A stretch of DNA of 64,000 nucleotides from Scilla litardierei. Its lineage: Eukaryota > Streptophyta > Magnoliopsida > Asparagales > Asparagaceae. The DNA lies in the NCBI GenBank assembly GCA_030789695.1, contig CM061142.1:281349043-281413042 (forward strand), in the 5' to 3' direction. A program made the position numbers and the translations under genes. Positions 31,580-42,018 of this stretch are shown piece after piece. Under the pieces are notes generated by a model that worked only from the letters and a program-made list of their open reading frames with translations, was not told the origin of the DNA and made no database searches. Position 1 is the first letter of the stretch. Each line of letters opens with the position of its first letter.

Positions 31580-31800
31580 GTGGTTGGGACGTAGGATCAC
31601 CGGGAACAAGTCGGGGAGACTTGGGTGGATCCGAACCCATTAAACCATTTGTTTGCGTTTGCATTTATTCTTGTTGATCGTTGTTATTCCGCATTGTTGT
31701 TTGTTAATTGCACGATAATTAGGAATAACACTCCTTATTATTTAAAAGTACTATTCACCCCCCCTCTAGTACATGTGCAGTAGCTTCCCAGGGCACTACA

Positions 31801-31805
31801 TATCT
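31801..31805. repeat. Target-site duplication TATCT, right copy
   Basis: Matches 30075-30079. Confidence 0.9.
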
Positions 31806-32449
31806 CACCTCCCTTACAGCTGCATCTTAACCCATGTATTCAGGCATTTCAAGATTGATCTTACCGCCTATGAGTCTGTTCCTTTGGGTCCTCTCTTGGA
31901 TGAGTCTGTTAAGCTGAAGTCCTCTTCAGCTCTGCAGATTGCTACCAAGAAGAGGCAAGCTGTTTCTGGCCCCTCCTCCTCTTTAGTGCCTCCAGCTGAT
32001 ACCACCATTCCTTCATCTTCTTCAGCTCCATCACCTCTAGACCCCTTTTTATCTAGTTGGATAAGAAGGTGACTCTTTTGGATCAGAAGGTGACTGTGAT
32101 GTTAGAGATGCTCCACACTTCCCTAGAGCATCAGGGATTACTCGTTCCTTCCTTCCTCCCGTCCATGCTTCATCCATCTGAGCCCATCCCATATGCATGT
32201 GCTCCTCCTGGTGATAATGCTCAGGCTCTTCCAACTGATGTCACCCAGGCTCCTCCTAATGATGATATTCCCTTTGCTGCTGCTGAGCCTGCTGAGACTC
32301 AGGTCATCACTCATACTATCCAGACTCCTGCTGATGTTGCTGCCTCCACTTCAGAGACATAGACTCTGGATTTCTCTGTGGAGATGAGAGCTCCTCAGAC
32401 CTCCTCAGCTGCTCCTGAGCGTTCCACCTTTGTCCAGCTTGATGATTGA

Positions 32450-33329
32450 TGCATCTTGGAGACCTCTCACCCTAGGACATTTTTTTGTATGGTTTGAATG
32501 TCTAAGAGTAGTAATGTGATGTAGTTGTTTATATGGTTGTTTGGATGTGTACTTCATGTTGGGCTATACTTATGTTTAGTTGATGTTATACATTTGTTGT
32601 GAGCTTGTACACCATGATGTACTTGGAGTTGATATCTTTTTGTACACCTTGTTCATGATTATATATATACACACACACACGCGCGCGCACATATACATAT
32701 GGTGAATCTTTTGGCTCCATTATACTCTTGTGTGAATGATGTCTATTCTTTTTGCTCTTGAGTATATGTATTGAATGTTAAGATGTATGCCATTACAATT
32801 TCTTTATTTCATAGCATGGATGTTGCTATTGGACTTCTCTTCCTCTAGTCAACTAGGTTTTTGATGATTTTGATAAGTATTTTTGTGATAACCTTCATGT
32901 TTTCTAGTTTTTCATTTGGTATCACATTAAATACCTATCATATTCTTTATACTCGCGTGATTTTTTTCCTTTTATTTAGCACTAGTTGTTGCTTTTCTAC
33001 TCCCACTTTTTGGATAATGCCATAGGAGGAGAGAAATAAACAAACTCGTAATTCTGTGCTAATTAGAAGCTAAATATGAATCTAATATTGATATAGTCTT
33101 AGATTCAAGGGGAGTAAGATAAAGTGAATTTGGATTCAAAAATCCTACATTCAAATACTTTGAATTCATTCCATGTCACTCATATCATACTCTTTGTTTA
33201 ATTGATCATTTGATGCCTATATCTATGTTGGCTAACTTGATTGGCATCTATGTAGGGGAGTAAGTATTCTTTAAAGCACAATTATTTATTTTTGTTTATG
33301 TATGTTTGTCATCACCAAAAAGGGGAGAA
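32450..33329 (+). other. 3' noncoding region of the Sirevirus-like element with repeated purine tracts
   Basis: AT-rich, no gene. Purine tracts of the AGGGGAG type occur at 33024-33036, 33106-33117, 33251-33262 and 33317-33329; the last touches the LTR. A TA/CA/CG simple repeat lies at 32663-32700. Multiple polypurine tracts have been reported for Sireviruses. Confidence 0.7.
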
Positions 33330-33731
33330 TGTTGAGTATTGACTTCTCCCTACTTGGTTTTGATGATGAGCAAACATAAATACTTGCGACTAATCCCCTC
33401 TATGCAGTTAATTCATTGCATAATCAAAATCATGAAGATCAAATTGCAATGAATGATAATCAAGATCAATCAAAGCTCAAAGAGATGATTGGGTGATCAA
33501 GACAAAGAATAGAAGACTCAAAGACTTCAAGTTCAATCAAGAGAAAGAGAAGAAGCCAAACTCCTTGCAACTCTTTTTCTTCTTCTATTTTTTCTCTTAG
33601 AATGTAGCCTTGAAGCAGAGATAACATGGAGCGCACACACTTCAGTCAATCTATCCTAGGAATCCATTAGAATTCAGTTCATATGACTCCAACTCATAAA
33701 ACCCTAACTTGTGCATTTTGGGTTTCTTACA

Positions 33732-34388
33732 GGCGTCTGCTAAACAAGTTTCAGGCGCATGTCTCCGTACATGCACCTATTATTTGTTTTACAGTCGTCA
33801 GTAATGCACACGTTTTTGATAGGATTCTTTGGCTTTTCATTATACATTTCTAACAGGAGACCTATATACAATTTACATGCACCTTGATCCTTGCATGCGC
33901 ATGTGACTTGTGAGTCAGTCGCATGTATCATCTTGCCCAAAGATCCCAATTTTGTCAACTTACGCACTTATGCTTTCAGGCATTGTACGTTGGTTTTACA
34001 GGCGCATGCCCATTGCACATGCGCATGTATATTCCACAACAGTCTCCTATCGATCCCTTACCCGGATTCTTCATTTTGGCAAGTTATGCACTTATGCACA
34101 CAGGCGCTGAATGTTGGTTTCCTAGTCGCCTGCCCATGGCACACGCACCTGTGGATACCAGATCAGTCGCATGCCTTGCTTACCCAGAATTATTGATTTT
34201 GTCAACTTACGCACTTGGGTTTTCATCCGTCTGCCTTTGGTTTCTCAGGCGCATGTATGTTTGTCAGGCGCATGTCCAACCTTAAGTAGTCACCTGTCCT
34301 ACGTGGTAAGTTACCGTTTGAATTCTCCACTACCCTCTGACACAGTGCAGCTGGCGCCTGATCGTGCTTCATCAGGCGCATGTCCTAG
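33732..34388. repeat. U3 array of CAGGCGCATG motifs
   Basis: Repeated CAGGCGCATGTC, TGCGCATGT and GTCGCATGT sites in both orientations, about 15 in 650 bp. They differ from the U3 motif of the related solo LTR although the leaders of the two LTRs are alike. Confidence 0.65.
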
Positions 34389-34469
34389 CTGTTAAATTAG
34401 CCGTTGAGCCTTTTTCCAACTGATTGTGTTGAGGGTTTTGGGTAAAACGATTGGGGGTTTCAGAGAGCT

Positions 34470-34476
34470 TATATAT
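34470..34476 (+). promoter_or_regulatory. TATA box of the Sirevirus 3' LTR
   Basis: TATATAT about 80 bp after the last U3 motif, in the same relative place as in the solo LTR. Confidence 0.55.
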
Positions 34477-34773
34477 GGGGCTTTTACTGTTCCATTGGAG
34501 AACTCTTGGAACCCTCTAAACTCTATTGATTTGATTTCAAAACTCAAGCTCTCATTTCACTCTAAAAGCCCTAAATCTCCAAATCTAATCTTGTCTTCCA
34601 ACTAAAATCAATTCTTATCATCTAGCTTTGGTGAAGAAAAGTGCAAGGGCTATTCTCTCTTCTAAGAAGAGATCAACACACTCCACATTCTTGCCCTTTC
34701 AAGTTCTACTTCAAGGCATAGGTGTTTGTAAGTGTGTATTTCAATTTCATAACTCTCTCGTTAAATTGGTTTT

Positions 34774-34926
34774 ACTCTCGGTTTGTGAGAGTGTTTGCTT
34801 GATCCCAGGTTGTAGGAGTCAAGGACATCAATATTTGTATTGATTACACTTGTAGGGTTTCTACAAGTGGGTTAAAAGAAAAACTCAAGCTAGGGTTTTA
34901 GCTTGAGTATCTGGGTGGTATCCCAG
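34774..34926 (+). other. Six consecutive leader hairpins, 3' LTR copy
   Basis: ACTCTC/GAGAGT (34774-34792), CTTGA/TCAAG (34798-34823), ATCAATA/TATTGAT (34827-34844), CACTTGTAG/CTACAAGTG with loop GGTTT (34847-34869), ACTCAAGCTA/TAGCTTGAGT (34883-34908) and CTGGG/CCCAG (34911-34926). Order and spacing match 31431-31579, while four or five of the stems have different sequence. Confidence 0.75.
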
Positions 34927-35141
34927 GTGGTATGGACATAGGATTACCAGTAACAAGTCGGGTTTGACGTGGGTGATCCGAACCCTTGAACATCTTTTGT
35001 GTGCTTGTTTTAATTGTTGTTTCATATTATTTCCATATTGTTTGTTGGTTAGGATTTTAATTAGGCGTAATTTCCTCTTTAATTTTATAAACACTATTCA
35101 ACCCACTTCTAGTTTTTTTCTCATAGCATAGGGTCCTTATC

Positions 35142-36675
35142 ATCTTCCCAACCCCACACATCCGATGATCACAAGGTCGATGGTGGGGATTTACAAACCT
35201 CGTCAGCCCTTACACCTCCATACCCAAATCTCTTCCGACGAGCCTTTATATTACAAGGAGGCTGCCAAATCACCAAAGTGGGTAACAACGATGCAGGAAG
35301 AGTTAGATGCTCTCACAATGCAGGAAACGTGAAACTTAGGTCCTCCTCCACCAAAGCTAGTACCATTGGCTGCAAGTGGGTATACTGAATCAAGCGCAGC
35401 GCAGATGGATCTATTGTCCGATACAAGGCTCGTCTAGTGGCCAAGGGATTTCATTAGAAAGAAGATGTTATTTACTCAAAAACCTTCAGTCCGGTGGCAT
35501 AACATAATTCTATTTGGTTACTCATCACTCTGGCTCTGCACTTTGGTTGGTCAGATAGTTGGATGTCTCCAAATGGAGCAACCAATGGGGTTCATAGATT
35601 CTTCTCATCCACAACATTTTTGTTAGCTTTGAATGGCCCTGTATGGCCTCAAGCAGGCGCCCAGGAAGCGGTACGCCTGCTTCTCCCAATTTCTTCATCT
35701 GCATAGATTTTTCCTGAGTGACACTGATTCATCACTGTTCATCACAAATTTAGGTGAACAGAAAACAATGATTTCTTCTTTATGTGGACAACATACTGAA
35801 CATGGCAGTTTGTTCATCAATTTATTGACCCGAAGGCATTCGAGTTTTCTCTGAAAGACCTCTGTGATCTCTCTTATTTTTTGGGGCTAGAAATTCAACG
35901 GGGTCCACAAGACTATTTCATGCATCAAAGCAAATACACGAAATAGTTGCTCCAAAAAGCTAGTCTCGCTCAGTGTAACGCGAGTCAGACGTCTATATCT
36001 GCAAAAAGGCCATCCAATGGCTAGATCTGCCTCTACCAGATGACTCATACTACCGCAGTCCCGTTGGAGCGCTCCAGTGTCTCACCTTAACCAAGCCCGA
36101 TATTGCCTTTGTCGTAAGCCAATTCGTCCATGCTCCACAGGAATCACATCTTACTGTCGCCAAACGAATTCTTTGCTATCTTAAAGCCATACCGACACAT
36201 GATATTCTACTCCGGCTGAGTCCTCTAGCTCTCGTTGCTTTTTTGACATCGATGCGAAGGGGGATCTCGTAGATCATAGATCTATTAATGGCTTTTCTGT
36301 TTTTCTCGGCAACATTCCTTTGACTTATAGTGCGAACAAGCAACCATCCATCGCTTACAGTTTTACAAAATTTGGATATTGATCCCTTGCTCTCACAACA
36401 AAAGAACTCATATGGCATCATCTTCTTCTGACAGATCTGCAAGTTACTCTATATGGTAAACCACTTATATGGTGTGACAATAAGTCTGCAATTTCACTAT
36501 CCTCTAATCTGGTATTTCATTCTAGGACAAAACACTTCGTGGTGGATTATAACTTTATTCAAGAACAAGTTACATCAGGCAACATCCGTGTGCAACATAT
36601 TTCCTCCAAGGACAATCACGCTGACATCTTCACAATAAGCTTAACAGCGGAGCGTTTTGAGTACTTGTCAATCAG
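35142..36675 (+). pseudogene. pol: Decayed copia reverse transcriptase and RNase H
   Basis: Translation in shifting frames shows the copia RT start (HPMITRSMVGIYKP), YYKEAAKSPKWVTTMQEELD, RYKARLVAKGFH, then a broken RT core. Later come RNase H segments (SANKQPSIAYS, WCDNKSAISLSSN, FHSRTKHFVVDYNF). Many stops and frameshifts are present, including TGA for a Trp in ETWNL and a TAG after KGFH. It is an old copia copy into which the Sirevirus-like element inserted; its 5' part is not in the window. Confidence 0.85.
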
Positions 36676-36689
36676 TTTGTGGGGGAGCG

Positions 36690-36977
36690 TGTAATAAAAA
36701 TTGGGCAAATCTCCTCCAGTTCTGGCATCGATCAACTAAATCAGATTGCTTCCAATTTGGTTGGCAACCGATTCATTCTACCAAATCTTCTAGTGATACT
36801 CAATCAATTATTTCTAACAATTCAAGATACATATTATCATGTAAATTACTAATCTTTTTTTTTTGGAAAGTATGTAAATTACTAATCTATCCATGATGGT
36901 TTGTATATGTATTCTCTACAAGAGAAATGAGACATTGCCGGTCCATCTTCCTTCTTTCCCAGGCGTATAATTCAACA
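36690..36977 (+). repeat. Probable 3' LTR of the decayed copia element
   Basis: Begins TGTAATAAAAATTGGG after the purine tract TGTGGGGGAGCG and ends ...ATTCAACA. It is short (288 bp), as in several copia lineages. No partner LTR is in the window, so the ends are tentative. Confidence 0.4.
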
Positions 36978-37922
36978 ATACAAGTGGGTATAATCTTTTT
37001 TTTTGACCATCAGATCCACAGATATCTTTTTCTCTATCCTCTTTCACAGGGTTGACGTTAGCCTGAGAATATGCTGGGCCAAGAAAAGCCTAGCATCTTA
37101 CGGACTAAAGGTTGACTGATGTAAAATTTGAATTCCACTCGGCACAATGGCTAAAAGAGATCAAGTGACTCAAAGTGAATCACTTGTAGCCCATCCCAAG
37201 CCCTAAAACAAATTTCAAGAAGGCCAATTGAGGATGAAGTGAGAAAAGAGATGCCCCATATTCTCTCTCTTCTTTGGATGTGAGATGGTCAGAAGCCCAC
37301 AATCTGTGGCCCAACATAACATTGTCAGCTGCTCCACTCCCTTAGGGGCAGACCATTGTGCAGAGATTACTCGGAATTCCATCACCTTGTTCAACGCAAG
37401 GTAAAGAAAGGCTCCAGCCTTCAGGTCGGTTTGTCGCTTTGCAGAGAGGGAAAGTGAAGAAGAGAAGAAAGATGTCAATATCACTAAAGATGCTCCTTTG
37501 TTCATAATCGGTGGCTTCTCTAATCCATGACATAAGACATTCAAAGATGGTCCCAGTCAACTGACACGAGAATCTTCAGAAACCAAAAAATATGAAGTTA
37601 AAAATAGTGAGATGAGATATACCGCTCGAGTGATCAGCCCAAGCCCCAAACTCTCGGCCAAACTTGATGATTGATCATCAGAAGAAGGCCTAACAAGCCA
37701 GATGATTGAGCTATCAGATGAAGATGGTCTGCACGCTACAGTACAGAATAGGCGAGTGAACAGCCATAACCTGTTACATGAACACACAGATGCCTTAAAA
37801 AGAACAAATTTCTAAAGGTCGCGATGATCAAGACACCAGGGACTGCTCAACAAACCCCCGAGTCAAAAGATTATACAACAAATGTGGCATGCATGAATTA
37901 TAGGTTACAACATTTCTACAAC
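36978..37922. other. Unassigned sequence left of the Tat-like insertion
   Basis: No domain recognised. A minus-strand frame of 109 codons (37215-37544) is the longest; its sequence is not low-complexity, but I recognise nothing in it and see no start context or exon partner. It could be host sequence or an old transposon. Confidence 0.3.
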
Positions 37923-37927
37923 ATTTC
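37923..37927. repeat. Target-site duplication ATTTC, left copy
   Basis: Matches 45621-45625 exactly. Confidence 0.93.
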
Positions 37928-38994
37928 TGATACATCTATTTTGCGGAGGCCCAACAGCATGGGCCCAAAGGCGCAGCCTACTACGCGAAATCATGGAGGT
38001 CCAAGCCCACCAAACGAAGCCCAAAAGACATGAACCCAGAAACCCAACCACCGATCAGAAGCCCGTCTGCGAGATCAGGCCCGCCCGACAAGGCCCCCTA
38101 GAGGACCCCCGAACGGCGATCCGACCCGACCCCGAAAACGCGCAAGTCACTCGCCCACTCCAGCGATAACCGTTCCCCCAGGCCCGCTACCACTTAATGG
38201 CCGTTATGGGGAGGTGCTGGCATGGCGCAGGGAGCGGCGATGGGGAGGCGGATTGAGGGGGCACGATCAGGGGCGGACGAGGGACGTGAGTCATGGGTAA
38301 TCACGACGGGGGGCCTATAAAAGGGCTAGGAGGACGACTAGACAAGGGACCGCATCTCAGGTAACAAAACCTAAGGTACTCCATCAACGACCTAGTTCCC
38401 CCACTTCATCTCCTTCCCCCCGCTCGCGCCGGAGGACGTCGTTCCGATCTCCTCTCGAGTGGAACCGTCCCCGCCGAGCCTCCTCTTTCAGATCATCATC
38501 TGACTTAGGCATCGGAGGGGATTTGGCCGGAACCAAGGTCCGGCCTCCCTGACGAGTGTTCTCGTCTGTTCAGGAGGACGTCAGATCCACGAGCCGAGGC
38601 TTCCCCTCCGCTCCACGCCGGCCGCGCATCAAGCGAGACGACCGAGGCTACCCCTCATCGTCCGACCGACCGAGGCCGAGCGCATCCATCCGAGCCGAGG
38701 CTTCCCCTCCGCTCCGCATCGGCCGTGCATCAAGACAAGGCGCCGAGGCTTCCCCTCGTCGTCCGACCGTCCGAGGCCGAGCATCTCACACCGGGCCGAG
38801 GCTTCCCCTCAGCCCCCTTGAGGCCGAGGATCCAGACCCGGCCCAGCTGACATGCTCTACGTCGTCTGCAACTCCGATTCGCGTCGCGGCTGCACGTGCT
38901 CGACGCACCCAAGGGACCCCAAATCGGCCCCTTGACCACGTTGACCGGGCAATCCACGGTCAACGCTTCTGTAGTGAGAAAACACTCTGAAACA
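37928..38994 (+). repeat. 5' LTR of the Tat-like element
   Basis: 1067 bp, TATA box TATAAAAG at 38316-38323. The transcribed part (38590-38830) contains repeated GCCGAGGCTTCCCCTC motifs, four or five copies. It matches 44554-45620. Confidence 0.95.
38316..38323 (+). promoter_or_regulatory. TATA box of the Tat-like 5' LTR
   Basis: TATAAAAG; the same box is at 44942-44949 in the other LTR. Confidence 0.75.
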
Positions 38995-38996
38995 TC

Positions 38997-39013
38997 TGGC
39001 GTCGTCTGTGGGA
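38997..39013 (+). other. Primer-binding site of the Tat-like element
   Basis: TGGCGTCGTCTGTGGGA starts two bases after the LTR. It has the usual TGG start, but I am not sure which tRNA it matches. Confidence 0.6.
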
Positions 39014-39050
39014 AACGAACTGTCCCACGAAGAAACAAACCGCACTTGCA

Positions 39051-40683
39051 ATGGCACGCGCCTGCAACGGGAAGAGACGCATGCCCCCCATCCCGGAGGA
39101 GGGGAATGGCGCACCCAACAGCAACTTTGAGGGCGCACCCGACGGCAATCACCCCGCCCCCTCAGCCGAAGAGACTGGCGGGTCTGAGCTGGCCACGCAG
39201 GGGCAGCTCCGCGCCCTGGCCCAAGAGACCAACGCGAACATCCAGACGTTGGTCGCGACGGTACAGCAGCTCATCGGCGCCGCGCCAGCCAACGGAGACG
39301 TGTTGGGCGACGGCCATCGTTGGGAGGGGGGCCCCCGCTCCTACGGTCCGATGTGGTCGATGACCACGGAAACCGAAGACCGAACACGGAGCGTCGGTTC
39401 ACACTACCCGGCTTCCACCAGGCGAGATCACGCGCCTCCTCCCCTTATCGTGAAAGGAGCCGGAGGGGAACCGAATGCACGGGGGACGAATCGGTGACCG
39501 CGTCGTCTCGTCAGCCACGATCACCCCACCGCAGAAGAAGCGATCGGCACCACTCGAGGGACCGATCACGGCGAAGCGAAAGCTCCCGCCGGAGGAGCCG
39601 AGAACGCCGGGTCAGCCCCACCCCCAGTGTGGCGAGGGCCGTGGAGCCAGCCCAGCCAGCACCTGTGCCACCTCCCCAACCGAACGAGCCTGAGGTAGGC
39701 GGCTGTCGGACCCCCGGAGGCATCCACGGAGACCGGTGCCCCCTGTCGCGGAGAATAACCGACGCGCGGGTCCCCTCTCGATTCAAGATCCCAGCGCTTG
39801 GGAAGTACGACGGGATATGAGATCCAGGGAACCACGTGATGGACTACGAGGGGGACATGTCCTTCCAGGGAGCCGATGATACCCTGCTCTGCAGGGGCTT
39901 TTATTCGACCCTCAGGGGAGCAGCGAGAACTTGGTACCGCAACCTACCCAGCCGCTCCATTGACAGCTTCGAGGAACTCACCCAGCTGTTCTGCAAACAG
40001 TTCATGGCAGGGCGACAGGTAATGCCTGATGCTGAACATTTTTTTAACATAGTGCAGGGCCCGACCGAGCCGCTCCGACAATTTATGCGCCGCTTCAACG
40101 CGGAACGGCTGAACGTAAACAGCCCTCCCGACCTCGTTGTCCAAACGGCCCTAAAGAAAGGGCTGCGTCATAGAGACTTGAAGAAATCTCTGCATAATGA
40201 TCCCCCGAAAGACCTCCCTGGGATCATGGCGAGGGCCGAGCGCTTCATGTTGACTGAGTAGACCTTGGCCATCGAGGCAGGAAAGGCCAGACGAGGGACC
40301 AAACGCGGCGATAGCGAGCGCCGCAGCCCCGAAGGGTACCGGACAGAGAAGAGGGCGAGAAACAGGCAGCGGAGAGAGGGTACGAGGGACGCCACCCCAG
40401 ACGCCGTTCTCGCTCAAGTGCAGAAGGAAGATCGCGCTGATCGCCCCCCGCCGAAGACAAAAAGAGGGGGCAAAATGGGGAAAAGTATTGCAAATACCAC
40501 AAGGACAACGGCCACGACACTGAAGACTGCTGGCACCTAAAGAAGGACATTGAGAAGTTGATGAGCCGAGGGCACGCAAGGAACTTAGCCGATGAGCCGG
40601 CCCACGGAGAAGGAACCTCCATGCAGCCGGACAAAGGGAAGAAGGTCAACACCGTCCAAGGACCCCTCCGCATCATAGAGTGA
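39051..40683 (+). pseudogene. gag: gag of the Tat-like element
   Basis: Starts at ATG 39051. It has an Ala/Gly-rich N-terminus, an Arg/Ser-rich linker (39490-39650) and a gag core (GFYSTLRGAARTWYRNLP, SFEELTQLFCKQFM). A zinc-knuckle-like segment lies at 40489-40530 (CKYHKDNGHDTEDC). Frame changes occur near 39470 and 40475, with stops at 39818 (TGA) and 40259 (TAG), both one C-to-T step from CGA and CAG. It ends at TGA about 40681-40683, where protease should begin. The product would be the particle protein; this copy is broken. Confidence 0.85.
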
Positions 40684-40920
40684 GCAGGCGAGACCCCTCC
40701 CCCCAGTCGCAGCCTAGTCAGGAGGAGATTATCTAGGTTCACATCCCTCCGTCTAGCTTTATTTCTTTTTTCCTCCAAATGTACTAGTCCAATAGGACCT
40801 TTAAGAGTACAAATGCACTCCTTTTACCTTTTCTTCATCTCCGACGGAATCAACATTTCGCTAAGGGTGCATAAGAGTGAAGACCGCCACCTCACCGGAC
40901 GGGGGGTCAATCAAAACCGG

Positions 40921-41540
40921 TCCTAAGCCGAGGAGCTTCACCCTCGCTGACCGACTCCATCGCTCGTAAGTCTGGGGGCAACTCCCCCAGCCAGCACAGA
41001 CGCCGACTGGTCCTAAGCCGAGGAGCTTCACCCTCGCTGACCGACTCCATCGCTCGTAAGTCTGGGGGCAACTCCCCCAGCCAGCACAGACGCCGACCGG
41101 TCCTAAGCCGAGGAGCTTCACCCTCGCTGACCGACTCCATCGCTCGTAAGTCTGGGGGCAATTCCCCCAGCCAGCGCAGACGCCGACCGGTCCTAAGCCG
41201 AGGAGCTTCGCCCTCGCTGACCGACTCCACCGCTCGTAAGTCTGGGGGCAATTCCCCCAGCCAGCGCGGACGCCGACCGGTCCTAAGCCGATGAGCTTCG
41301 CCCTCGCTGACCGACTCCTTCGCTCGTAAGTCTGGGGGCAATCCCCCCAGCCAGCGCAGACGCCGACCGGTCCTAAGCCAAGGAACTTCACCCTCGCTGA
41401 CCGACTACATCGCTCGTGAGTCGGGGGGCAATTCCCCCAGCCAGCGCAGACGCCGACCGGTCCTAAGTCGAGGAGCTTCGCCCTCCCTGACCGACCCCGT
41501 TGCTCATAAGACTGGGGGCAGCCCCCCAAGCCATTAAGGA
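40921..41540. repeat. 90-bp tandem repeat, about seven units
   Basis: Units start at 40921, 41011, 41101, 41191, 41281, 41371 and 41461 with TCCTAAGCCGAGGAGCTTC. Each contains CTGGGGG and CCCCCAG separated by about five bases, a strong hairpin, except that the last unit is degenerate. The minus-strand ORF with a 30-residue period (40861-41685) comes from the 90-bp length. The repeat lies between gag and the antisense ORF. Confidence 0.93.
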
Positions 41541-42018
41541 CGTCAACCGACTTGTCCACTCGAGGGGCAAGGGGCAACCTCCCGGAGAAAAGAGGCGAGC
41601 GACCACCATCAGCAGAGGAACCGAGGTCGCAGCAACAAAGCAAAATGCGCGGGAAATTCAAGTAGGTCAATTTCATTTCCAACAAATTAACGGAGGTACA
41701 AAAGTGTCTTTTTTACAGGAAATCGAAGTGGAGAAACCTCCTTACAAATAATCCGCTCTCGGCGAACAACAAAATTCGTCATCCCCGAAAACTAGGGTAA
41801 CGCCGGCAGAGCAAAACTTGTCGACCAAGAACACAAAGTTGCTGGCTTAAACGAACATCCTTGCAATCAGCAATTGTTTGCTCCGAAGCAAAGAACCGGT
41901 AAAGAAGCCAATGGAGATTGCGAGGTCAGGGATCCATTTCAAGTAGACCGGGCCAATGCGAAGCGGATGCTAAAAAATTTGAGGATAAAAACAAGGATGA
42001 CAGGCCGGGAAGGATGAC
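41541..42018. other. Spacer between tandem repeat and antisense ORF
   Basis: About 480 bp without a recognisable gene. It is probably 3' untranslated sequence for the antisense transcript. Confidence 0.35.

Larger units (their letters stand above)
30080..31800 (+). repeat. Solo LTR of a Sirevirus-like element inside ORF2
   Basis: 1721 bp, TG to CA, flanked by TATCT. It shares its start (TATTGGACTCC..., then GATGATGAGCAAACATAAAT) and R-U5 with the LTR at 33330-35128, but has a different U3 repeat. With no internal domain on either side it is a product of LTR-LTR recombination. It contains a U3 array (30484-31015), TATA box (31066-31073) and six leader hairpins (31431-31579). Confidence 0.93.
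29109..32449 (+). pseudogene. ORF2 of the Sirevirus-like element, split by a solo LTR
   Basis: Begins MGPKPGSSSEAKPISLKK, a basic N-terminus. Stops at 29227 and near 29320, 29370 and 29498 break the first part. The open part 29513-30079 has an LLKERF..., LVKLFYAN...-type region that resembles the plant-transposon protein domain often found in this position. After the solo LTR (30080-31800) the frame resumes at 31806 and continues to about 32449 with Ser/Pro/Ala-rich sequence and a frame change near 32050. Removing the solo LTR and one TATCT restores the phase across the junction. I see no membrane segment. Function unknown. Confidence 0.6.
28762..35128 (+). mobile_element. 3' part of a plus-strand Sirevirus-like copia element
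   Basis: Contains an ORF2-type reading frame, a noncoding region with four purine tracts, and a 3' LTR (33330-35128) starting TGTTGAGTATTGACTTCTCC. The gag-pol part and the 5' LTR are missing, displaced by the copia LTR on the left. A related solo LTR is inserted in ORF2. Sirevirus assignment rests on the LTR start, the GATGATGA motif and the multiple purine tracts. Confidence 0.7.
33330..35128 (+). repeat. 3' LTR of the Sirevirus-like element
   Basis: Starts TGTTGAGTATTGACTTCTCC right after the purine tract and ends near ...CATAGCA. U3 carries a loose array of CAGGCGCATG-type motifs (33732-34388); a TATATAT box is at 34470-34476; six leader hairpins follow (34774-34926). The 3' end is placed by comparison with the solo LTR and may be off by a few bases. 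Confidence 0.8.

Noticed and set aside
37215..37544. 109-codon minus-strand ORF as a gene
   Set aside because: Not low-complexity, but no domain, no clear start or splice context and no neighbour; left as unassigned sequence.
40861..41685. 274-codon ORF with 30-residue repeats
   Set aside because: The period comes from the 90-bp DNA repeat, a multiple of three, and several frames stay open; no domain, and the repeat lies outside gag and the antisense ORF.
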